A DNA stretch of 64,000 bases from contig CAYSJM010000007.1 of the NCBI GenBank assembly GCA_964431385.1, positions 1-64,000 on the forward strand, given 5' to 3'. The position numbers and the translations under genes are program-made. This document shows positions 35,893 through 44,010 of this stretch, piece by piece. The DNA comes from UTCHB3 sp964431385. Its GTDB lineage: Bacteria; Bacteroidota; Ignavibacteria; Ignavibacteriales; Ignavibacteriaceae. Each line of letters begins with the position of its first letter. Position 1 is the stretch's first letter. The notes under the pieces are model-generated. The model made no database searches. It had not been told where the DNA came from and worked only from the letters and a program-made list of their open reading frames with translations.

Positions 35893-36996
35893 CTACTTTA
35901 TCACATTCGCACGATATTTTTTAACAACCTTTTCGCCGAATTGAGTTGTGAACTGGATCGTCAATTTGATACTTTCGTCAGATCCAATTGCCATGGCGTC
36001 GAGGAATGCCGGATTGACAACTATCTCCACTACAGGAAACAATCCTTTTTTCGTCTGCGAAACACTCTGAATGAAGTTATCAGGTTCAGCAGTAACTCTC
36101 AACTGGTTAAACTTGGGAGCTGCAAACACAAATCCGTTTGCCGTGTTACCAAAATAACCAAACAAGAATTGCCTTGAAGCCTGATTATCAACACTTATAT
36201 ACCAAGGAGCTGCATTTTCCGCTTCTTTTTCAGAAAGGGTTGCCCAACCGCTGAAATCGCCGAGTCCCGGTTTTTGAATAGAAATATTCCAGGAAGCTTC
36301 CTGTGGATTTCCGGTAACGGGGTCAGAATATGTCATCAGTTCATTGTTGTAAAATCCTTTAATTGAGATGTTTTTCCCAACATTCTGGGCATCGTTCAGA
36401 ATTTCACTCAAATTGACAAAGGAACCTCTTCCTTCTTTCAGTGTGCTTACACCATCGGAAATTTTGTAAGAATATTTTTCCTGATCGGTATATTCTTTTA
36501 CAGCAAAACTAAAAGCAGGATTTTCACTGAAAAAATAGCTGTTTCTTACGGCTATTGGTGCAGCCAAAGACGGAATTTTTACATTAATCATGTAATATTT
36601 ATCCGCAACAAGGGCTTTATTTGCCTCACCGGTAACATTTATCGACATTTTCAGATAATAGGTGCCGGGTGCTTCAAATAGTGGTTCAAAATAAGTTTGA
36701 ACTGTCACACCTCTACCTTGCTGTTGCCCTACTTTCACCAACACATCTTCGGCAGATGGTTTTTGAAATTTTTGTTTGTCAGTCAGTTTTAAGATACTTG
36801 ATCCTGAAGAATTCAGAATCTCCGCTGAAATGGAGTTGACTTTGGTTATAGCTGAGAGTACCAGAGGGATCTCCGGTACTCTAACAGTTTGCAAAGTCAC
36901 TACATCAAGCGTATCATCTACCTTAAATCCTTGTGAAAAACCAACGGTTGTCAACAAAAAGATAAAGATCGTTGCTTTTAGTAATGTTCTGGTCAT
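35893..36996 (-). CDS. Exported multi-domain beta protein, GldM-tail-like by context
   Basis: The 367-residue protein has a signal peptide (MTRTLLKATIFIFLLTTVGFSQ) and no further membrane segment. It appears to be a chain of Ig-like beta domains with strand-rich segments such as GTYYLKMSINVTG and FSFAVKEYTDQEKYSYKI. It starts 14 nt after the short GldM-like gene. Because normal GldM carries four periplasmic domains in one chain of about 500 residues, I infer that this protein may supply the missing distal domains. Direct sequence similarity to GldM was not demonstrated. Confidence 0.65.
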   Translation of the reverse strand: MTRTLLKATIFIFLLTTVGFSQGFKVDDTLDVVTLQTVRVPEIPLVLSAITKVNSISAEILNSSGSSILKLTDKQKFQKPSAEDVLVKVGQQQGRGVTVQTYFEPLFEAPGTYYLKMSINVTGEANKALVADKYYMINVKIPSLAAPIAVRNSYFFSENPAFSFAVKEYTDQEKYSYKISDGVSTLKEGRGSFVNLSEILNDAQNVGKNISIKGFYNNELMTYSDPVTGNPQEASWNISIQKPGLGDFSGWATLSEKEAENAAPWYISVDNQASRQFLFGYFGNTANGFVFAAPKFNQLRVTAEPDNFIQSVSQTKKGLFPVVEIVVNPAFLDAMAIGSDESIKLTIQFTTQFGEKVVKKYRANVIK

Positions 36997-37010
36997 CGTA
37001 TTTCCTAATA

Positions 37011-37640
37011 TTAATCTATAGATGGACCCACATTGATCACATCACCCTTCTTGGGTTGTTGAGCAGGGGGTTCAGTCTTAACCTTGATCTTGAATTTTAC
37101 AGGTTTAGTTGTAACTTCCTGTCCTTCTTTAAATCCACTCGCCTTTTTCAACTCTTCGAGTAAAAAGGATGGAAGATAAGTAGGAAGTTGCCTTTTAACT
37201 TTCATTACTGCCTTAAACTCATAATCACCAATTCCTGTAACCTTGGTAATTTCAAATGTAGCACCGCCATTCAAGTCTTTTACGATTGAATATGGACCAC
37301 TTGGCGTAGTTGAAGTAAGTTCGGACGGATAGCCACCGCCGCCTGGGGATTTTCCGCCTTCAGATGTAATAACATAGACAGCGGATTTTTTCTCCTCGTC
37401 AGAAACGAGACCTGTAACACTGATTGGGATTTTTACTGAATCTGTACCGATTTGCCACTCGCTGTAAGGAATTGGAGCTGACAATTCAATTTCTCTTTTG
37501 TACTGGTCTGCAATACTCGAGATCATTTTGATTTTGATCTGCTCTTCTTTCTCCATCAGCTCATCGCGTTCGGTGATCACAATCAACAATTCCGTGATCA
37601 GTACGATATACATAATAAAGTACACTTGGCTCTTTTTCAT
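37011..37640 (-). CDS. Short GldM-like inner-membrane protein
   Basis: The 209-residue protein has a single N-terminal transmembrane helix (about residues 5-23; FIMYIVLITELLIVITERDE). It is followed by a short coiled segment and one or two periplasmic beta domains. The start resembles GldM/PorM, where INLMYLVFIAMLAL-type sequence leads into a Ser-Lys-Glu segment. A glutamate (Glu17) sits inside the helix, while GldM has an arginine near its start. GldM works with GldL as a proton-driven rotary pair. Position after the GldL-like gene supports the call. Only about 40 percent of normal GldM length. Confidence 0.6.
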   Translation of the reverse strand: MKKSQVYFIMYIVLITELLIVITERDELMEKEEQIKIKMISSIADQYKREIELSAPIPYSEWQIGTDSVKIPISVTGLVSDEEKKSAVYVITSEGGKSPGGGGYPSELTSTTPSGPYSIVKDLNGGATFEITKVTGIGDYEFKAVMKVKRQLPTYLPSFLLEELKKASGFKEGQEVTTKPVKFKIKVKTEPPAQQPKKGDVINVGPSID

Positions 37641-37671
37641 TTCAATCTCCTTTTAGATATTATGTGAGCGA

Positions 37672-38235
37672 TCAGGAAATTTTTGTTTTTAAGTCGCTAA
37701 GAGCCTGTAATGACTGCTGTTGAATAACTGTAATCTTTTTATTCAGTGCGTTATATTGGTCTATAACACTATTAACCACCTTAATCTGATCGTCAGCAAC
37801 TCTTTGAAGTTGTTCGAGTTCAGCTCTAAGATCGGCGGAAAGATTTTTTGGGACCGAGATAACGCTATTAAAGCCGGTCTGTGGTTCTTCTTTAGGTTTT
37901 TCTGCGTCTTCATGTGAAATGTGGCCATATTCTTCCGGTGTGAAGAATGTAACCGCAGCAAGAATCATAAGAAGGAAAAACTCAAGGAAGAGTGCCATCA
38001 TAACCCAGTTTGGATCAATTTTCTTCAGTTCATGATCGAGCAAGAACTTAGGAACCACTGCGAGTGTGCCCGCCAATTCACCGAGACCTCTAAGGCCAAC
38101 GATGATAATGAGAACGGCAGCACCCATATAAACAATACCTTGGATATTGTTTGCGTATTTGGCTACAACAGTATAGACCATGAAACGGCCAAAAGCTGTT
38201 TTTGGTTGTTCGTGAACTACTTTTCCATGTGCCAT
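37672..38235 (-). CDS. GldL-like inner-membrane motor protein
   Basis: The 187-residue protein has two transmembrane helices (about residues 31-50 and 77-97) and a C-terminal coiled coil (about 132-185), the GldL/PorL plan. TM1 shows VYMGAAVLIIIVGLRG, like the YGMGAAVVIVGA of GldL. TM2 carries Glu85 in ALFLEFFLLM, at the place of the conserved membrane Glu of GldL needed for proton coupling. The loop between helices is longer than in GldL. It opens the operon after an ideal AGGAG ribosome-binding site. ExbB/TolQ is less likely because a third helix is absent. Confidence 0.7.
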   Translation of the reverse strand: MAHGKVVHEQPKTAFGRFMVYTVVAKYANNIQGIVYMGAAVLIIIVGLRGLGELAGTLAVVPKFLLDHELKKIDPNWVMMALFLEFFLLMILAAVTFFTPEEYGHISHEDAEKPKEEPQTGFNSVISVPKNLSADLRAELEQLQRVADDQIKVVNSVIDQYNALNKKITVIQQQSLQALSDLKTKIS

Positions 38236-38427
38236 ATTAACTCCTGTGAATAGTGATGATGATGATTTCGATTAATTATTAATTTCAAACAATTTTAATG
38301 ATATTGAAATTTCAGATTACATATTAAGTAAAAACAAGAAGAAACACAACTATTATTTTTTTAAATGCAACAAAATTTAAACATTTTTTTAAATATTCAG
38401 CATGATTTAAATCAAAGTTTATTATTT

Positions 38428-40017
38428 TTATTCGTCAAACCACGAAAAAAACTCTGTTAGTGCATCTCTTCTATCGGGAGGCATAAAATAAAAATTAATT
38501 CCACGAGGAGTAATCTCCCAAAATTCCTCATTATTCGTACCGGTTATTATATCCCGTATTTTAAGAATTCTTGCTTTTGGTTCAACTTTAAGGTCTTCAA
38601 AGATATGTCTTGCCAGAGTTGCATCGTTATTAAGGAGATAATATCCGGCAAGTCTTATCTGTGCAATTCGCACACCTACGAGCGACATTTCCTCTTTACT
38701 CTCTTTGTGAGCAGAGTTATCTTCAATTGGTTGATCCAAAGTAAGAAAAATTGCGAGCAGTTTATCTTTGTTAGGTGAATTAAGCTCGTGAGCTTTTTCA
38801 TTCAACAAACACAAATCGTATGCAACCGTTTCAAGAATAAAAAGAACATTGTTTTTTACGGACTCGTGACCGTAATATTTGAAATAGAAAGAGAGTTCCT
38901 CTGCAAGTTTTGGGTCAAACTTTAAGGTCTCTTCCCCGATTAAACGATAGTGCTCCAAAGCGGTAAAAACAATCCTTGGGTCCTTTTCTCTGATTCCAAT
39001 ACGAAGGAAAGTATTCATATACTGAAACGCCATCTGAAGTGTACCCAGATCGTTATTCTTCATTGCCTCGTAAGAAATCAACTCGACATTTAAGAGAATG
39101 CCCGAGATGGCATCTCTCATCGATTTTCTTCCCTGTTCAAAAAGCATTTCATACAGTTTAAATACTTTTGTTTCAAGAAAAATCTTTTTATTCTCAATTT
39201 TTTTAAGGACATAGGGTGCAAAACTTGAAAAGTCAGGATCGAGCAGTACAGAACCGCTAATATTATCCCACCCCTCCGGTAGCCTGTCTTTCAACTTGAT
39301 GTAGAATGAAAGCACATTTTTAAGTGAGTTTATACACAATAAAGTGCTTGCTCTATCACCCGAGATAATTGAATTGATGGCAACATCACCGATGAAATTA
39401 ATTTTCTCGTTAACCAACAATTTTTCACTCTCGATGTACTTCTTCCCTTTCCTTCTGCTCTTCAGCATTTTATCCAGAATAACCCTGACTTCATTTTCTA
39501 CATATAGAAGAAAATTATCGGGTCTCAGAAACTGAAAAACATAGTTAAAATGAGGGATGACAACTACGAGACTTAAAATAATAAGTATCAAAGCAACAGT
39601 AATGGAGAATGCAAATTTAGCTGTTTCAACAGCATTCAGGGTGTTTACTACAAGAACGGTGACAATCGCGGTTATAACATAAATAAAAAGGATGACTACA
39701 TTGATCTTGTTTTCAAAAAACAGTTCAAAAATCTTTGATGAATATTTGTTTGCAGCCAATTGTACGATAATGGCGAGAGCGGTAATTTCAATTGCCAATA
39801 CGCTTGTTACAACTTCACCAAGTCCACCGAGAGTATTTGAGAGAATATTTATGTCATCGTTGTATATAAATCCTAATGGATTAATTCCCAAACTGACGAA
39901 CAGAATATCGATCAGACGACCAAACCCATATATCGCAAGGCTCACTGCGATGAGGAGTGCAAATGGTTTTATCCATGGTACGGAAATTTTTTGGGGTTTG
40001 TTGTTTTCTGCGGTCAT
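38428..40017 (-). CDS. DUF2254-like membrane protein
   Basis: The 529-residue protein has four transmembrane helices in the first 160 residues and a long, mostly helical cytoplasmic part. The block LAIIVQLAANKYSSKIFELF followed by a membrane segment resembles the VALQLASSQFSPR region of DUF2254 proteins. Their function is unknown. It sits 192 nt upstream of the GldL-like operon on the same strand; the gap and the strong ribosome-binding site of the next gene suggest a separate promoter. Confidence 0.65.
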   Translation of the reverse strand: MTAENNKPQKISVPWIKPFALLIAVSLAIYGFGRLIDILFVSLGINPLGFIYNDDINILSNTLGGLGEVVTSVLAIEITALAIIVQLAANKYSSKIFELFFENKINVVILFIYVITAIVTVLVVNTLNAVETAKFAFSITVALILIILSLVVVIPHFNYVFQFLRPDNFLLYVENEVRVILDKMLKSRRKGKKYIESEKLLVNEKINFIGDVAINSIISGDRASTLLCINSLKNVLSFYIKLKDRLPEGWDNISGSVLLDPDFSSFAPYVLKKIENKKIFLETKVFKLYEMLFEQGRKSMRDAISGILLNVELISYEAMKNNDLGTLQMAFQYMNTFLRIGIREKDPRIVFTALEHYRLIGEETLKFDPKLAEELSFYFKYYGHESVKNNVLFILETVAYDLCLLNEKAHELNSPNKDKLLAIFLTLDQPIEDNSAHKESKEEMSLVGVRIAQIRLAGYYLLNNDATLARHIFEDLKVEPKARILKIRDIITGTNNEEFWEITPRGINFYFMPPDRRDALTEFFSWFDE

Positions 40018-40068
40018 CTATTAAAAATTAAAATATTGACTGCTAATCTAACAAAAAAGAGCAAAAAA

Positions 40069-40091
40069 AAGAGCCGGAATAACCGGCTCTT
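40069..40091 (-). terminator. Intrinsic terminator after subtilase gene
   Basis: AAGAGCCGG (40069-40077) and CCGGCTCTT (40083-40091) form a perfect 9-bp stem with a 5-nt loop. On the minus strand an 8-base U run follows. Confidence 0.92.
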
Positions 40092-40111
40092 ACGAATATT
40101 TAACAATAAGA

Positions 40112-43100
40112 TTACTTCAAAAGCATCATTTTCATGGTTTTTGAGAAATTTTTGCCGTTAGCTGACTCTGCATTTATTGTATAAATGTAGAATCCGCTAT
40201 TCAACTTTGTTGCATCAAAAACAACCGAGTGATTACCGGCAGCCATGTTGCCATTAACCAGGATCATTACTTCCTGACCAATTGCATCAAAAACCTTAAG
40301 TGTAACTTTAGCTTCTACAGGGAGAGCGTAGTTAATAGTGGTTGAAGGATTGAAGGGGTTTGGATAATTTTGTCCAAGTTCAAACTCAACCGGCATATCA
40401 ACATTAACCTCTACCTCATTGCTGTATTCAAAATTACCGTTCAGATCAACTTGTTTTAATCTGTAAGTATAGGCTGACGCTGTCAGACCTTTATCAACGA
40501 ACGAATAACTGTTCGATTCGGTGGTTGTGCCCTTTCCGGCTACAAATCCGACTTTCTCAAAAGCTCCCGATCCCGATTTTCTTTCCACTTCGAATCCAAG
40601 GTTATTGGTTTCTGTAGCCGTGGTCCAACCGAGTTCAGCGGCATTACCTTTTGCGTTAACAGAGAAAGAGGAGAGTTCAACAGGTACAGGGGCAGCAGTA
40701 ATAAGAGTGAGTGTCCAACCTTTTACATGACCTGTATCAGTATTTGCGTCATCATATACTCTGAGAATCCAGGCCCCAGCCGACTGTTTGTTTGCAAAAG
40801 TTGAGAGGGTACCTTCAGGTTTGAATGTTCCGGTTAATGGAGCGGTTCCGGTGGTTATCAATGCAGTTGCTTCATCGTCAAAGATAGTGCCGATATAGTT
40901 ATCACCGGAGGAACCGTTGTCTGTCGAAAGTTCGATTTCGGTTCCATCAGGTGCTTTCAGGAAGATGTCAAGATCAGCATCGTATGTATGCATAATCGTA
41001 TCGAGTCTGACAATAACTTTCACGATGTTTGCTTCCATTGCCGGAACAAGAACAGTATCAACTGCACTTTGGAGATCGCGAATTGCCACATATTTTTTCT
41101 TTGTGTAAACAGAAGCATAGATACCTACACCGGTTGGAGTTGAATTTCCCATAGCTCCGGAATATCCACTGTCGCATGCTGTAACATTAAACACATGAAT
41201 ACCGGTTGGCAAACCATCGGTCACGAAAGTGTTTGTGGTTCCATTAACTTTTCCAAGACGAGTCGTACCGTTTACCCAAACTATTGAAGAGTCAACAGTT
41301 ATAGGATGACCGTTCACATTAGTTGTTGGTACTGTCCAGTTAACTGTTACCTGATTGTTGGGTCCTGACCATGTTGCAGTAACGTTGGTTGGGGCGACAG
41401 GTGCAGGAGGTGGAATTGTAGTAAATGACCAAACACCGCCGATAGTTGAATCGCTGGCATCTGATACATTAATTCTCCAGTAATAAGTTGTTCCGTAAGT
41501 CAAAGCAGTTGGATGAGTATAAGAAGTGTAAACTGCACCGGCTCTTACGATAGCCGTAGGATTCATCGTAATAACAGCATTCATGTCAGCCGAGAAGTAA
41601 ACTGTCGATTTAACAGTTCCGGCAGGATTTGACCATGAAGTTGTTGGTGAGGAAACGAGCGGAACAGCATTAGCACCAATTGCAGGAACAGGGTTGCTCG
41701 GGAATCCCGGCCCTGTAGCAAGCAGTGTTAAAGCTGCAAACACATCGATAAGTCCTCTTCCATAATTGTTATCTTCACCGGCAGCACCGAGATCACGGGC
41801 TGTCTGATATAAAGCCATTTTAATCTGATGGCCGGTTTTTAGAGGAAAAGCCGATTTTAGAAGTGCAACTGCGCCAGCCACATGCGGTGATGCCATTGAA
41901 GTTCCATCGGAGCTTGTATATGTATTGTCGCCACTTCCGTAGGATGATCTAACATTTACACCGGGTGCTGCAACTTCGGGTTTAATTAGAAGTGAGCCTG
42001 AACCACCGCAAGTGGAAGGACCACGGCTTGAGAAACTTGCTATTGGGTTGTTGCTTCCACCAAGCCATGAAGCTCCGTCGATTGCTGCAACCGCTAATAC
42101 ATTGACATCGTTGGTGTTAATGTTTTTAGGCAAAGTAATGGTTGAAGGATTTGGTCCGCTGTTGCCTGCGGAAAAACAAATTGCAATACCTGCGGCTTCA
42201 ACTGCATTAAACAGTTGTACAAATTCGCCGGCACACTCATTTACGGTTGCGGGTTCATACCAGCTATTGTTAATTGAAGCAGGCATATCGGTAATAGTTG
42301 ATGGATTTCCGTCAGGATTCATAGCCCATTGAAAGGCTGTGATATGGTTTGTTACGGAGTTTCCTGTGCAAATTGTTTTTGCTGCCATCCACTGAGCATC
42401 GGGAGCAACTCCCACGGTATCACCGGAAGGTGACCTTCCTACCATTGTTCCCATGGTGTGTGTACCGTGACCATCACAATCGGAAGGTGTGGTTGTGCCC
42501 GCACCCGGATCCAACCATGCCTGGTTAGCAGGAGCAAAATTTCCTCTCCATCTTGCAGCAAGTGCCGCATGAGTGTGACGAACACCTGTATCTTCGCCCA
42601 TTACAATGGTGCCTACACCGGTGATGCCCATCTGCCAAAGTAAATGTGCGTTGATAATCTTGACACCCGGTTCAACGGTTTCTTTGCCTTCAGTTTCAGG
42701 TGCATCTCTGAAATTGAGAGGTTTATCAAGATAGGTTGGAACATCCAGATCCATTGCAACAAGTTCCATGCTTCCGTTAAGTTCTTCAAAAACGGACTTT
42801 TTAGCCTCAATTGCAATTGCATTTATTATCCAGAATGCTTTAAATGAAAAAACAGATCTGTCATTTGATTTTGCTTCGAGGAATTTAATAAGATTCCTTT
42901 GCGTAGAACCGGCTTTTGTTTGTAAAGCGGTTATTACAGTTTCAGCACGATATTGAGGAGTGGCTTTCTTTGTATAGAGCTCTTCATCCAATTTCATAAC
43001 ATCAACCTGATCGCGAAGGAAGATAATTCCCTTCACATACTCATCGTTGTTGCTGTTTTGTAAAGCCCGCTGTAATCGGGTCGAAACTTCCGGTTGCGAA

Positions 43101-43156
43101 AATACCGTCAGGAAAATTCCTGACACAAACCAGAAAAACAGTAAGAATTTTCTCAC
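40112..43156 (-). CDS. Secreted S8 subtilisin-like protease with T9SS sorting domain
   Basis: A 1014-residue protein. Signal peptide (1-21); inhibitor-like propeptide (about 22-165); S8 catalytic domain with Asp189 (GEDTGVR), His230 (DGHGTHTMG) and Ser420 (GTSMASPHVAG). Then two fibronectin III-like domains, a P/proprotein convertase domain (about 700-830, ending VKGWTLTL) and a C-terminal type A sorting domain with FELGQNYPNPFNPSTTINYA and NGKNFSKTMKMMLLK. It would be exported by Sec, moved across the outer membrane by T9SS and processed. The start is GTG with AAGGAG 7 nt before. It is unlinked in operon terms, flanked by its own terminator. Confidence 0.93.
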   Translation of the reverse strand: MRKFLLFFWFVSGIFLTVFSQPEVSTRLQRALQNSNNDEYVKGIIFLRDQVDVMKLDEELYTKKATPQYRAETVITALQTKAGSTQRNLIKFLEAKSNDRSVFSFKAFWIINAIAIEAKKSVFEELNGSMELVAMDLDVPTYLDKPLNFRDAPETEGKETVEPGVKIINAHLLWQMGITGVGTIVMGEDTGVRHTHAALAARWRGNFAPANQAWLDPGAGTTTPSDCDGHGTHTMGTMVGRSPSGDTVGVAPDAQWMAAKTICTGNSVTNHITAFQWAMNPDGNPSTITDMPASINNSWYEPATVNECAGEFVQLFNAVEAAGIAICFSAGNSGPNPSTITLPKNINTNDVNVLAVAAIDGASWLGGSNNPIASFSSRGPSTCGGSGSLLIKPEVAAPGVNVRSSYGSGDNTYTSSDGTSMASPHVAGAVALLKSAFPLKTGHQIKMALYQTARDLGAAGEDNNYGRGLIDVFAALTLLATGPGFPSNPVPAIGANAVPLVSSPTTSWSNPAGTVKSTVYFSADMNAVITMNPTAIVRAGAVYTSYTHPTALTYGTTYYWRINVSDASDSTIGGVWSFTTIPPPAPVAPTNVTATWSGPNNQVTVNWTVPTTNVNGHPITVDSSIVWVNGTTRLGKVNGTTNTFVTDGLPTGIHVFNVTACDSGYSGAMGNSTPTGVGIYASVYTKKKYVAIRDLQSAVDTVLVPAMEANIVKVIVRLDTIMHTYDADLDIFLKAPDGTEIELSTDNGSSGDNYIGTIFDDEATALITTGTAPLTGTFKPEGTLSTFANKQSAGAWILRVYDDANTDTGHVKGWTLTLITAAPVPVELSSFSVNAKGNAAELGWTTATETNNLGFEVERKSGSGAFEKVGFVAGKGTTTESNSYSFVDKGLTASAYTYRLKQVDLNGNFEYSNEVEVNVDMPVEFELGQNYPNPFNPSTTINYALPVEAKVTLKVFDAIGQEVMILVNGNMAAGNHSVVFDATKLNSGFYIYTINAESANGKNFSKTMKMMLLK

Positions 43157-43281
43157 TATTGGCTCCTTCTTTGTGTGATAAATAAGAAATGATTAATAAA
43201 ATTACAAAATTTTTGTGACTGTTACAATTTAATTAGTCATCAATTTTTCCTTTTGTTTTTTTAATAAAGATTTCAATTAAA

Positions 43282-43313
43282 CTTGTATTTCTCCTTAAAA
43301 AATTTTACATTTG
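43282..43313 (+). promoter_or_regulatory. Bacteroidota-type housekeeping promoter of the pyr operon
   Basis: CTTG (43282-43285) and TACATTTG (43306-43313) match the TTTG-N19-21-TAnnTTTG consensus of Bacteroidota primary sigma factor. The spacer is 20 nt. It would give a leader of about 125 nt before pyrR. Confidence 0.5.
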
Positions 43314-43369
43314 CCTATTCAATAACCTTTAATTCTGTTCTGCGAAATAGAGAAGGAGACCACCCAAAA

Positions 43370-43450
43370 ATGCATCCAAATTTCCCCATCTTTCACAATT
43401 CTGAAAGGAACCTCCCGGCTCTCTGTGCCCGGAGGTTTTTTATTATATGA
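43370..43450 (+). CDS. 26-codon leader ORF of the pyr operon
   Basis: An ATG at 43370, 10 nt after GAAGGAGA, opens a 26-codon frame that ends with TGA at 43448-43450. The stop overlaps the pyrR ATG as ATGA. The frame passes through the attenuator hairpin and its T run. This layout is like the pyrBI leader peptide of E. coli, whose translation close behind RNA polymerase prevents hairpin formation at low UTP. There is no obvious domain. Whether the peptide matters or only its translation does is unknown. Confidence 0.6.
   Translation: MHPNFPIFHNSERNLPALCARRFFII
43410..43441 (+). terminator. Attenuator hairpin in the pyr leader
   Basis: ACCTCC (43410-43415) pairs with GGAGGT (43131 region: 43431-43436); GG/CC pairs inside across a C-C mismatch, with a 9-nt loop. 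A run of six T (43436-43441) follows. It sits directly before pyrR, so readthrough controls pyrR, pyrB and pyrC. PyrR-mediated or UTP-sensing control is likely. Confidence 0.75.
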
Positions 43451-43989
43451 AAATCAAAGCAAAAATCCTCGATCAGGAAGCACTTCAACGGGTCGTTACC
43501 CGTATGTCACACGAAATCGTTGAGAAAAACAAAGGAACAGATAATCTCATTATTATGGGATTAAGAACCAGAGGCGAATTTCTCGCCACGCGAATAAAAG
43601 AGAAAATTTTTGAAATCGAGAATGTAGAAGTGCCGCTCGGTATCCTCGATGTTACCCTCTATCGTGATGATTTCCGTACAAGACTGAAGCAACCTCAAGT
43701 CTCCGTTTCAAACATCACATTCGACATAAGTGAAAAGAACATTATTCTTGTGGATGATGTGCTTTACACAGGAAGGACAATCAGATCTGCACTTTGTGCG
43801 ATAATGGATTTTGGCAGACCTGCTACGATAAAACTTTGTTGTCTCGTGGACCGTGGTCATCGTCAGCTCCCAATTAAAGCCGATATCATCGGAAAAAACA
43901 TCCCCACTTCCATAAATGAGGAAGTACGGGTAAGACTTTTGGAGCATGATGGTGAAGATGCCGTATATCTTGTTGAAGCTGAACAATAA
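43447..43989 (+). CDS. pyrR: Pyr operon regulator / uracil phosphoribosyltransferase PyrR
   Basis: A 180-residue PRTase-fold protein. IIMGLRTRGEFLATRI, VPLGILDVTLYRDDF and the PRPP-binding loop IILVDDVLYTGRTIRSA are diagnostic of PyrR. LVDRGHRQLPIKADIIGKN is the conserved C-terminal block. PyrR senses UMP and attenuates pyr transcripts by binding leader RNA; many members also have weak uracil PRTase activity. The ATG overlaps the stop of the leader ORF. It heads pyrR-pyrB-pyrC. Confidence 0.96.
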   Translation: MKIKAKILDQEALQRVVTRMSHEIVEKNKGTDNLIIMGLRTRGEFLATRIKEKIFEIENVEVPLGILDVTLYRDDFRTRLKQPQVSVSNITFDISEKNIILVDDVLYTGRTIRSALCAIMDFGRPATIKLCCLVDRGHRQLPIKADIIGKNIPTSINEEVRVRLLEHDGEDAVYLVEAEQ

Positions 43990-44010
43990 AATTTAGAACG
44001 GATTAAAAAA

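Noticed and set aside
37672..38235. ExbB/TolQ homologue
   Set aside because: Only two helices are present, with a C-terminal coiled coil; ExbB and TolQ have three helices and a different conserved pattern.
43321..43369. PyrR-binding loop of the Bacillus type in the pyr leader
   Set aside because: A loosely similar AGAGAAGGAGACC is seen, but it overlaps the leader ribosome-binding site and does not fit the consensus well enough to annotate.
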